DNA of 64,000 nucleotides from assembly GCA_028023455.1 (NCBI GenBank), contig JAQFVV010000151.1, positions 2,229,097-2,293,096 on the forward strand, written 5' to 3'. Positions 33,431-43,689 of the stretch are shown in pieces; the first letter of the stretch is position 1; each line of letters starts with the position of its first letter. Source of the DNA: Epiperipatus broadwayi. Lineage: Eukaryota > Onychophora > Udeonychophora > Euonychophora > Peripatidae. The notes under the pieces are model-generated. The model saw only the letters and a list, made by a program, of their open reading frames with translations. It was not told the origin of the DNA and searched no databases. The position numbers were made by a program, and so were the translations under genes.

Positions 33431-33870
33431 TTAAAACAGGCAGAACTCTCTATACGTACTGCCACTCAGTGCAAGCCAGAGTAATCAATGGATGCCAGAA
33501 GGCTTGTGCATAAAATCCTCATCTAGTGCCTACTCATCCAATATCCCCAGACTAGTTTCTGGCTTGTGGCCTTCGTCAGTGAGGAGCCTTGGATCTAAGA
33601 GCACTGCACCTAGATCTTAGGATCTAATGCAACTCCCAGCAGTGCTCTCACATCCAAGGCTCCTTACTGACAAAGGCCACATGCCAAAAACTAGTCTGGG
33701 GATATTGGATGAGTAGGAACTAGATGGAGATTTTAAGCACAAATCTTCTGGCGTCCATTGATTACTCTGGTTTGCACCGAGTGGCAATACATATAGAGAG
33801 TTTTGCCTGTTTTAATAACAGTTATGAGCAAGCATAAGAAATGGTGATCATATGATGTTTATTGTCTTAA
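33431..33870. repeat. Hammerhead-bearing foldback repeat, copy A6 (most complete)
   Basis: Left end ATTAAAACAGGCAGAACTCT, right end AGAGTTTTGCCTGTTTTAAT, then the outer extension AACAGTTATGAGCAAGC and GTGATCATATGATG. The two ribozyme-like segments are 57 bp apart around the centre and point outward. The left one is intact. The right one (33652-33710, plus) has CTGACAA and AAAAAC. Confidence 0.9.
33536..33594 (-). ncRNA. Hammerhead-like ribozyme motif in copy A6 (reference copy)
   Basis: On the minus strand, 5' to 3': ATCCAA, loop GGC, TCCTCA, core CTGACGA (33573-33579), A, hairpin GGC-CACAA-GCC, A, GAAA (33556-33559), helix III ACTAGT palindrome (33551-33556), cleavage base C (33550), TGGGGA, loop TA, TTGGAT. 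Helix I has two 6-bp parts split by an internal loop, as natural hammerheads need for loop-loop contact. A two-base loop cannot close helix III in one molecule, so the palindrome suggests dimers or concatemers. The 10.1-11.1 position is A.A rather than the usual G-C. Confidence 0.65.
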
Positions 33871-34281
33871 AACCAAGAAATGGTGATCATGCGATGTTAC
33901 ATTTAATTGTTCTTAAGACTACCTAACTACCCTTTTATTACAATATCGATCAATGCTCATCATTTTCCTATTTCAACTTATGAGCATCTTATTAATAAAA
34001 GTGATGATATATGCTAAGTGTTATTGTGAAATACAATAAATAGAAAGATGTTGGATGAATAAAAGCAGCAACAAATCTCAATGCAATACAAAGTACTAAA
34101 CGTTAATCTGCAAGTAGCAACTCAGGTATAATATCAACTAAGATCACAATCATAGCAGTTAAATCCTAGCACAAGACAAAGATTATTAATACCATTCTAG
34201 AAATTAAAAAAAAACACCATATTCCCATTTTATAAAATAAAGCTATTTCTACATGAAGTTCTAACTAATATTTTGATATGA
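33871..34281. other. Intron sequence
   Basis: A second GAAATGGTGATCATGCGATG phrase at 33875-33900 repeats the foldback's outer extension. Otherwise AT-rich with nothing recognised. Confidence 0.45.
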
Positions 34282-34350
34282 TAAGCAGGAGTCTAGATCT
34301 CCTGCCTTCCTGATGAGGATATGTTAGCCGAAACCGGTATAATCTACTTA
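34282..34350 (+). ncRNA. Hammerhead-like motif with CCGG helix III
   Basis: Core CTGATGA at 34310-34316, short stem GG...CC around a 9-base loop, GAAA at 34330-34333, palindrome ACCGGT, triplet GTA. ATAAG (34281-34285) can pair with CTTAT (34346-34350). Between them, GCAGGAG-TCTAGAT-CTCCTGC forms a separate 7-bp hairpin that would sit in helix I. Core bases are all conserved. Confidence 0.45.
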
Positions 34351-34889
34351 TTTTATGCTACATAGCAGTTAAGGTTATTAAAATCTAAAACTGTTGCAAT
34401 ATGCATTAAAATATGATTATTTATTACAAAAATTCTCAGGGCATTGGGTATGACTAATACTATATATACATACAGTGACAGATTAATCTGAATGTGGGTT
34501 ATTTTAAATGTTGCTTAATTTGAAGTCTAAAATGTTCCAACACTTAGAATGTACATTAATGTGATTTGCATAATTCAATTTTTTTTTTTTCATCAAATTA
34601 TTTTTCAGACTATCAACTATTTTTTTTTTTTGACTATCAAAAAATTTCTACTATTTTTATCCTATAAGATTAATTTCACTTTTCAAAACCAATGGTAGAA
34701 TATTAGATTATTTACACTGGTGTAATTTCTTTTTCCTGAATGGTATTTGTGGTTTGCCAAAAATTATATCAATTTCATTGATCTGTTTGTTCTGCTTAAC
34801 TGCATTCGATATTTTTCACCCTTTTTTAATCAGAATAATTTTGGCTTTTTTTATTCATTCTTGGGATGAGGTGGGTTACAGCCCACTTT
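34351..34889. other. Intron sequence
   Basis: T-rich runs at 34580-34630. Nothing recognised. Confidence 0.45.
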
Positions 34890-36720
34890 GCAAATCGCAT
34901 GCTTAAATATGCAAAACAAATACCTGCACACAGAAATCGGACTTCATCTTAATAAATTCCTGATTAAAGAGGGCAAATTATAAAAATATACAATAAAACT
35001 ACTATCATGAAATCTAGAAGAAGTATGGTGGACAATTACATCAGGATTATAGGCGCTTGAAATGAAAAATGAGTATACTGTGTTGTAACAATGGATCATC
35101 TCATGCCAAATGTACCCTCTTCAGAATGACCTTTTCATTTAGGAAACAATAAAATTATTTCCGCTTACCGGTAAAGATACATCAAAAATGAATTTCTGTG
35201 CCCTTGAAATGAAAAATGAGTATACTGTGTTGTAACAATGGATCATCTCATGCCAAATGTACCCTCTCGTTTCATTTAGGAAATAATAAAATTATTTCAG
35301 CTTACCAGTAAAGATACATTAAAAATGAATTTCTGTGCAAATTAATTGTTCAGCACAATGTGGACATAAATGTACTTCAGAAGATTCATCATCATTCTTG
35401 AAATAATGCATATCCTGTTAAAATTATTGAATTTATATTGATCATTGATAAAATATATTCTAAATCTAGTATGGCTACTTTTGCTTCAATACACCTTCTG
35501 ATGTAAACAACTTTCGCTGAAGATAATTCAATTGATATTTCAATCACAAATTTTATAGTTAAACGTTTGAGTATACAATATTTACAAATCCTCCAATAGA
35601 AACTGGCCTTATTTTCCTCTTCTGGATCTTCCTACACAATTCTCATTGTAATATTTGGGATCATTTGAATGAGAATCAATAATATTGTCAACATGAAGAA
35701 CAAATGAAATTAAACAATATATACCTACTTTATGATGACAACCAAGGAGGAAGATGCCATTCTAGCAAATAGTAAATAGAAACACCTAATTTTATGTTTT
35801 GTTTTGACAAAAAATAGTTCACAATTATCTGCTGCACTACTGATGTTATATCATTTCCTCCATATCCAACATAAACCAAGCATAAACACCCTTGGAATCC
35901 ACATTCCTATGAATGAAAGTTATCCTGTTTTGAAATGGAATTTAAGTAAAAGCTAATAGAGTCAATATGCTAAATATCTTGAACAATATTAATAGAATCT
36001 CTCCACTTTCTTCTTGCTGTGATATGTTTAACAAACTTATAATAACTTCCAGAGAATCTATCCTTTGTGGATACCAAAAACAATTAATTCCAGGTTAGAA
36101 TAAAATTAACAGTGCTCTTTGTAATTAATTTTTGTCTACCAATGATGCATATATTTTTGTAATGTTCTGATATTTTGCAATAATATTATTTCCACATTTA
36201 ATTCTAACGCTTCGACAATTTCAATTTATTTCCCTACTGTAGCTAGTGCTTTTGATCCCAGCATGCCCATTATGTAACAGAGTGAGCATCTGGAAATGTC
36301 CAGCTGGGGGAATCACTACTCTGAATCCCCAGATAATGCAGCCATGTTCAGTTGAGAGGTTTAGCCTACATATCTTAGCAGCTGAATGCAACTCATCTGG
36401 TTTTTTATTTGGCCGATCCTGTTGAATTCATTTTTGTACCTTTTGAAATACAGGGTCATTAGTAGTCCATACAGCCACTCTCTTACTGTTCAGTAGTAAG
36501 CTCAAGTCCAAGTCAATAATGTTAAATGATTGACTTGATGTTGTTATATTGTTTGCAGCCTCTGCATGCAATCGGCTTAATGTATCTACATGGGGAATAT
36601 GTTTTCCCTCAATGTACTTTAAGGGTAGCTTACAATCCTATCGAGACAAGCCTTTATTTATCCACAGCACCAAATCAAACCCATTTAAAACATAAGCTTA
36701 ACTAAAGGGTGGTTGAATAT
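34890..36720 (-). pseudogene. Ty3/gypsy pol remnant G1 (RNase H end and integrase start)
   Basis: On the minus strand near 36620-36590 reads YIEGKHIPHVDTLSRL, the RNase H-to-integrase connection of Ty3/gypsy pol. Near 36430-36250 come PNKKPDELHSAAK, LNLSTEHGCIIW, RVVIPPAGH and LLHNGHAGI, the integrase zinc-binding approach. Frames are broken by stops and shifts. Downstream of 36200 only traces remain, and a tandem duplication (35055-35339) has formed inside. The chemistry of the family is reverse transcription and DNA integration; this copy cannot perform either. Confidence 0.65.
35055..35339. repeat. Tandem duplication of about 140-150 bp
   Basis: TTGAAATGAAAAATGAGTAT starts both copies (about 35056 and 35204). 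Both end AAAAATGAATTTCTGTGC. The second copy lacks about 12 bp (near CTTCAGAATGACC) and differs by several substitutions. Confidence 0.85.
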
Positions 36721-39370
36721 GGCATAGCATTTTTTTTTGTAAAGATGCATATACATACATGTGACAAATGTTTGCTTTATTAAGTATCAATTTAAACAAA
36801 TGTCACAATGAATTAATTTCTCTTATTTAATGAAAAGTAAAAAACCAGTTAAAGAAATCCTTCATATATATTCTAACCTCCCCCCCCCCTTCTCTCGATC
36901 GTCCTCTCCAAAATTTATAATATATTTAAATTTTACGGGTTCTAGCTCAGTCTAACAAATAAGTATTAATGAAATATCCAGCATTAATTAAAATGATTAC
37001 TAGCTCTAATTTTTAAAATACAAATACGGTTATATTTTTTTAAAATGAATTAACAAATATTTACTATTTTCATGAGACATGGAGTGACGACACGGGGAAC
37101 GAGATAGACTACATTGAGATATTATCCACATGATACTATCTCAATGGCATAAGAACACTATTCCCCTTTTTACTATATTAAATAACTAACTCATAGTATT
37201 CTTACGACTTTCTAAGCTCTTTTCACTACGATTAAAATAATAATCATGTCTTAATATTCTTTCTAATAAGAATCTAGCTCAATTAATTAAAAATGAAGAA
37301 AATAAATAAAATGACATAAATCTCAGGTTCATAAATTGTACTCTAACTGATTTAAAATTACGGTAGTAAACTATGAAAAGGGAATTTTATGTCATAATTC
37401 ACTACGCAGTAACTAACAATAATAAATAATAATAATAACAACAATGATATAATATAATCTTATTACTTCCTAAATGAAATAAATAATTACGTACGTGGTA
37501 GTATTTTAATAATCTGACTACAGAATACGTGTGGCAACATTAGCATATAATTTAATGTAATATTGTGGCAACCGACTTATGACCAATAAATGATATAATT
37601 ATGATCTTTTAAATTTTTAATATACCAATAAATTCTCAAAATGATTATAACACTTTTATGTTTACCTTTTTGTGCAAAAACTATATATCTGTTTCAATTA
37701 TAAGTGTATTGTGAGATCATGCATCCATGTGGAGAAATAACAACGAAGACACAAAGCTTTAAAATAAATTTACAACAAAGTTTATTAATAACATAAACAA
37801 ATAACAATATTTTACATTATGTACATTGGATATCCTTACTCTCCTATCACAAAATTATTTTACTAGTTTATAAAATGAAATTAAACTTCTACTTATTTTT
37901 TTCTAGTTAACTCTTATCTTTTAAATGCTTAAGAAAATACAGTATTATTATTATTGGATTTCTTATTATGGTTAGCTTGTTACAAAAATGAATTTCTTAT
38001 CGGATTATCATTAACACTTTGTATCCCTACTATTATTAAAAAATTATATTTTTTAATTTTACAAATTACATTCGTAGTAAACATTCTACAAAAATAATAA
38101 AATTCTAGTTTTATATTAGTGGTATGGAATCCTACAAATTCAAACATTCTTTTACATTCGGTATTAAGTTTTATAGTTCATTATCCGATGTTTATTAATC
38201 TAATATACTCATTCAAGCCTTACTTCGGATGATATAATTACAATCATTAACATACCATGCACAAATATATCTTTTTATTACACACTATTGAATTATTTCT
38301 TAATAAATATGCAATATTTATTTTCTAAATATTATTTAAAACATTAAAATTTTATTATCACTTTTATAAAAAAACTTTGTTTTAGATTTCTCTTTTAAAA
38401 TCTTATATTCGTTTCCGAATTAATTTATAACTGTATTATATGATTCTTTCTCTCTTTATGATATTTTGTACTTTCACTTTTAAAATTACACAATTCTAAA
38501 ACATTCCAGCAAATAAATTATTCTTACATAAATGATAACATCTCTGCAATTCTATTTTATTCATTATTTCTTTGAAAATATCTTTCTGACGATGCAGATT
38601 CACGAAACAAGGATAGCGAAAATAGATGCACAGGATCAAAAATATAACTAGAATATAATCCGTCATAAACCTTGACAATAATGGCACAGTGAATTAAAAC
38701 ACTATAGAGGAGTGACCTTTGTCTGTCTACCAACCTCTATTATAGGAGTGATGCTAAAGCTATTTCTTCAGCTTTATATAACATCAAAAAGTTTAAAGAT
38801 ACGCAAAAAAAACACTGTCCAAAAATATATGTGTTCAGTCATAGGGCTTAGTTAGCTATACTGAAATCACACAAACTAACTATGATCCAAATACTTTATT
38901 TTTCCTATTTCTTAACAAAACATCATCTTGGTTTCCTCTCCTCCAGTACTACCAAGTCACTATCCTATCTTATTTCTCATGATTTTTCTATACAGTACAT
39001 CGACAAATTCCTATCTGCATTTCTAACAATAATAAAATTCATTTTATTTCAAAAACTATACCGCTGTTCTTTAAGAAAATCTTTTACTACTTTTCTCGTA
39101 TATTTATCATCTACAAACTATTTTAAAATATCTGAATACTTTATTACATGAAAGTTCAAAAGAATCACACAATTGTTCTGTTATATTATATTATTAATTA
39201 TACTTTAAACAACTTATTGCATGCATATTTAAAATTATTCCTATCTCATAATATGTTGTAAATGTTGTATAAAATGTGTACATAGAATTTAAACTTTCAC
39301 ACATCATACTTAATTAATAGATGATCTAAAAAAAAAATACATTATGCATTATAAATAAATATCAAAATTA
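36721..39370. other. Intron sequence
   Basis: AT-rich. A C run occurs at 36880-36890. No gene, RNA or known repeat recognised. A somewhat CpG-richer patch occurs at 37080-37110. Confidence 0.45.
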
Positions 39371-39660
39371 CCAAAACGATCTTTATCTTCTCGATCGCGT
39401 TCTGTAGGCTTCACCATCCCATTAATTCTTGTAGATATATGATTTCCAGACATACTCTTTATTTTAAAACAATATTTCTATCATTCTATTAAGCTATTAT
39501 ATTTAATTTTTCAATATTACTAAAATTATGTTTATATGTTTTCCCTAATCTCACATAGCATTTTATATTTAAAATAAATTAGTAAAAAATATTTAAATTA
39601 TATTTACGATGCTTCTTCATCAAACTTTCTTGAACCGTTCATATTAAAGCTAAAAAAAAA
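39371..39660 (-). other. Two possible short coding exons (minus strand)
   Basis: Around 39640-39600 a pyrimidine tract and AG precede a short open stretch starting ATG and reading MNGSRKFDEEAS, followed by GTAAAT. Around 39453-39371 another reads MSGNHISTRING, then KPTERDREDKDRFG, followed by GTAATT. Both are charged, CpG-containing and start with ATG, unlike their surroundings. Splice sites are weak, especially the acceptor of the second, and the phase at the end of the second does not fit ankyrin exon b. They could be exons of a nested gene or remnants of the decayed ORF just upstream. Confidence 0.25.
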
Positions 39661-39749
39661 TATTATTTTATTTTTTCTTCAGTCACTTAAGGTTCTATTT
39701 TAAGTAAAACAATTATTACTCTGTTTAACAAATATTCATAGACGACAAT

Positions 39750-40440
39750 CCTTGGTTTCCACAATATTGTATACAATTATTAATTCATGATATTCGCTTC
39801 TAATCTTGTCTGCTAGTATTTTCCCGCGCGACTTTTCCGATGCATCTTCTGGGTACTTTTTATTTAAATCTTCAATAATTTTCCGGTTTCCATGGATCCA
39901 TTTTTATTAAGTAATTTAATTTTATCTTTTCTAAATCAAGCATTTTTTCCATTGAATATTTTATAATATTTTTCTAATTCCTCTTAGATAAAGTTTTCCG
40001 GTTCCTTTCCATAAAATACATAATAGCACTTTCATATTATTTTATAACTTTTTCTTTATTTAAAATTCTGGTACTATATTTTATAATATCTCTTTTAAAA
40101 ATAAATACTCTTTCTTCAGTATACATTTCCATAATTTTCTTTATAATAAAAACGCATATTAAATTTTTCCATAGAGAAGAATAAAATAACTTCAAAGTAG
40201 CCTTATAAATTGTGCGTCATAATTTTTCCTGACGGCAAGTAACTTCTCTTTTAAATTCTCACATAGCGTCTCAATTATATTTCTCTGAGTGACAATAATC
40301 AGTTTCTGGTTGAGCATAAATAAAACTGTATTAAGGCAATTTCCAATTATTTTTCCCTTAGCAATATTTTTAAGTATTTTTCCTTGTACTTCCATTTTAC
40401 TGTAGGCTTTTGGTTAAATTTGAATAAAATTCCCTGGTAA
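39750..40440 (-). pseudogene. Decayed protein-coding sequence, probably retroelement
   Basis: Minus strand. From 40395 it reads MEVQGKILKNIAKGKIIGNC through KEKLLAVRKNYDAQFIRLL (67 codons). After frameshifts come TEERVFIFKRDIIKYSTR (about 40120) and, near 39890-39790, IIEDLNKKYPEDASEK and ILADKIRSEYHE. The Lys/Glu-rich, alternating-frame pattern suggests an old ORF1-like protein. No diagnostic motif was found, so the family is open. Confidence 0.35.
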
Positions 40441-43304
40441 GATAACTTTTAAAATTAGCAATTCATGTCGAGGCAGTCAAAATATATTATATGTTACAAA
40501 AAAACTTTTAAAATAAATACTAAATTTTAAATTTATATCACTTTTCCAGCTACGGTGTTACCAGCTAAAAAAATATGTTACTTTCTCTTTCACTTACACA
40601 TTACTTCTCTTCCCGCTTTGTATAATCCTTATATTTTGTCTGCCCATTTACCTCTGTTGATTGGTTAATGACTTTTTTAGCGCGAACAAATTTACACATT
40701 TAGTTATATAACAGATTAGACTTTTAAAATAAAGAATTGATGACGTAATGTCTCAAATATTATTTAGACTATTATTTTTTTTTTAAATTCAATTTTAGTT
40801 TTATCAAAATTATTTAAACTTTAAAAACAATTATTAAAACAATATTTAATATTTTAACTCTTATTTTAATTGATCGATGGCAATTATATCTAGTTTCAAA
40901 TTCACAAACTTTATTATTCTTTTAACAAGCGTGTGTGTGAAGGTATATAATATACAGTCACGTGTTTACTAACTTTATCAAATGATTTTTTATTTACGTC
41001 TCGGTCTAAATTACCAAAGCTGATATATTTTATAATAATTTGGAAAATAATTAAAAAATGTTGAACTAAATATAATTCTCACCATTTTAAAGTCTTTTTT
41101 TTTTAAAATATACTCTATTAAATTTGACTATTAAATATAATTATACACTACATATAGCATTTATTTAATTTATTAGTTTTAAAATATTATACTCAAATTA
41201 TTAATATACTTTTAACTATTTATAGCTGTATTATTTTATATGGCCAGCTTTTACAACCATAAGCAAGAATATAATTAAGCTTTATTTAACTGTTTTCTTT
41301 TAAAATAATCTATTACATTTTTTATATACCAGGTATTTTCAGCTTTAAATTGTACTATAAAATTTAATTATCCTACTATTATTTATATACCATACAAATA
41401 TAACTTAAAATTTAAAATTTTTTAGTAATTGACCTTTCTACCTTATTATGACCTACAGATAAGGGCACAATATATATAATGAGTTAATTATCAATGTGTT
41501 ATATGTCATGAATAAAGGCTTAGACTTAGTAAACATAGTGGTGACTTAAACTTAGTAAACATAGTGGTGACTTAATGTCAAGCCAATCTCTAGGCAACCG
41601 AGTGTGGAAAATAAAAGTAGAATTCTGTTATGTAATTTTATTTTTTAACAACCAATGTAATATGCACAACAATAGATAGCCACAGCAATGGAAAAGGAAA
41701 TGGAAAAGCTAGAATACCAAACACCGGAAACTAAGCGTGGTTTAAAAGCAAACATCGTTCATTTCCATCATCTTTTGTTATTTTTCAAATGATGCAATAA
41801 CTGTAGAAAGCCAACATCTTAAGATAAAATGTTTGAATACAAGTGAAGATGGATACCTTGTTCAAATATTCGGTATTATCCATATAATTTTTGCAGCGCA
41901 AAACTATAAGAAATTACATCCAACATTTAAGCAGAGAAAAGTTTGGAAAATTCATGCAGTTTAACAAAAAGAACTGAACTGATTTTAAATTAAGATTTAA
42001 AAATAAAAATGGTGCTATTTTTCGAACATGGAGAAAAAAAATAGAACATTGCCAGCATTTATATAAATGATGAAGTATTTTTTTCTTATATAAGCCATTA
42101 AATGCCAAATAGCAAATCAAGAAAAATTAAATCTGTTATGAACTGCTGTGCAATGTATTCTGGCTAAATTAACATTGCCATAGGATTGGAGTGCAACTGT
42201 CCTGATCATAGAAGCATGATAACTTAATCTATCTACCTGTATAATGCTTAAAGAAACCAGATGTTCTACATTAAATGTCTAAATGGATTGAGAAGGGAAG
42301 CAACTGCAGAAAATGGAAACATTGTTTCAAGTGTGTTACCGAGGAATTCTAGCGAGTGATGAATGACTTACTGAAGAATGATCCAAAGAGAGATAGACTG
42401 TATCCATAAAAGACATTATTGCCAAACTCATGGACATTAACTAAGATGGCTTGAAGAAAGTTTTGATTTATTATGTATTTTTTTTTATATATGTTTGTAA
42501 ATTTCCAATTTTATTTCATGACCACACTTGGAAGTTTAAACATGTCTGTAACAAAATGAAGGGGGAAAATTATTAACTTAGATAAAAAAAATTTTTTTTA
42601 TGTTAAATAAAGTTTAGGTCAGCTTTCCCTCCACAGTGACTTGACATTGATCATCACCACCATGATATGGAATAGGATAAGATTTTTGATATTATTCCAT
42701 ATTAAGTACATACACTTACTACAGGACAGAGTTCATGTTATTTGTTTTATTGTTAACTAATGATCATTTAATTTATTTTTTCGGTATAAATGACTAACCT
42801 TCTTGTAAGGATGTTCTTTTCTATCAATCGTAGGGAACCATACATAGGTAGGGGGTCCCCAAAGAAGATGAAAATATCAATTACTGGAATTGGATGATGA
42901 GGCTATTACACATACACTTGTATAATATTGTAAATTAGCTAGTTAGCTTTGTGGTCAATTTAGTAATGATTTTTTTTGTTATTAAATTTGATCTGCTTTG
43001 TAAATAATTAGTGCCTTGTTATGTATCTCTACCATGAGTAAGGGTTGGAATAGTGAACACATTTAATCATTGATAGGATAGAAATACATTCTGGACACAC
43101 ACAATTATATTGTTTTATCATGTTAAAAAGTTTTGAATTTTTGTTTTATTTAATAAATATTGTCAATTTGATTTAAATTAAATTGGTCTCTAGTTTATCA
43201 AAATCATTTATACATTCATCTTAACATCTGATTGGCTGCCTGAGAAGCAACAGTAGGTGCATGTGTGTGGCAACCGCTCTCAATTTATTACTGATTTAAC
43301 AACA
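40441..43304. other. Intron sequence with weak coding-like debris
   Basis: 40450-41640 is very AT-rich. 41500-41580 has a short tandem repeat (ACTTAGTAAACATAGTGGTG, twice). 41680-42470 is less AT-rich and may hold a decayed coding sequence, but no motif is recognisable. Nothing firm is seen elsewhere. Confidence 0.4.
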
Positions 43305-43440
43305 ATATGCAATTTATATATTATTATTCATCAACTTATAGCTGAATATATATATACACATACTTATATAGTGGTAATATGCAATTTATATAATAATATT
43401 CATCAACTTATAACTGAATATATATATACACATACACACA
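43305..43440. repeat. Two tandem copies of a 72-bp unit
   Basis: ATATGCAATTTATATA starts both copies (43305 and 43377). Both continue ATTCATCAACTTATA and TATATATATACACATAC. Confidence 0.8.
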
Positions 43441-43469
43441 TTTCATTCTTATACAGTAATATGTTTGGA

Positions 43470-43640
43470 TGAGTCTTTGAATCAGTTGGAACCTGTATAG
43501 ACATGTGGTAGTTGCTATCTAGTGTAAATTCATCCCTGAAGAGATGCAAAAGCAGACTTTTCCCTGAGTTCGAATACTGGGGTGTAATGGAACCCGAAAG
43601 AGGGGTGAAGTAAATTGTATCTAAATTTAATGTGTAAACT
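43470..43640 (+). repeat. Possible tRNA-like or LTR-associated sequence
   Basis: CTGAGTTCGAATACTGGGGT near 43565 is a good box B. No convincing box A is seen. It lies just outside the gypsy remnant G2, so it might instead belong to its 3' LTR. Confidence 0.25.
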
Positions 43641-43689
43641 TAGATCTAGCCCATTGGAAATAGATATGATCATAAGTTAGGTACTTCAT

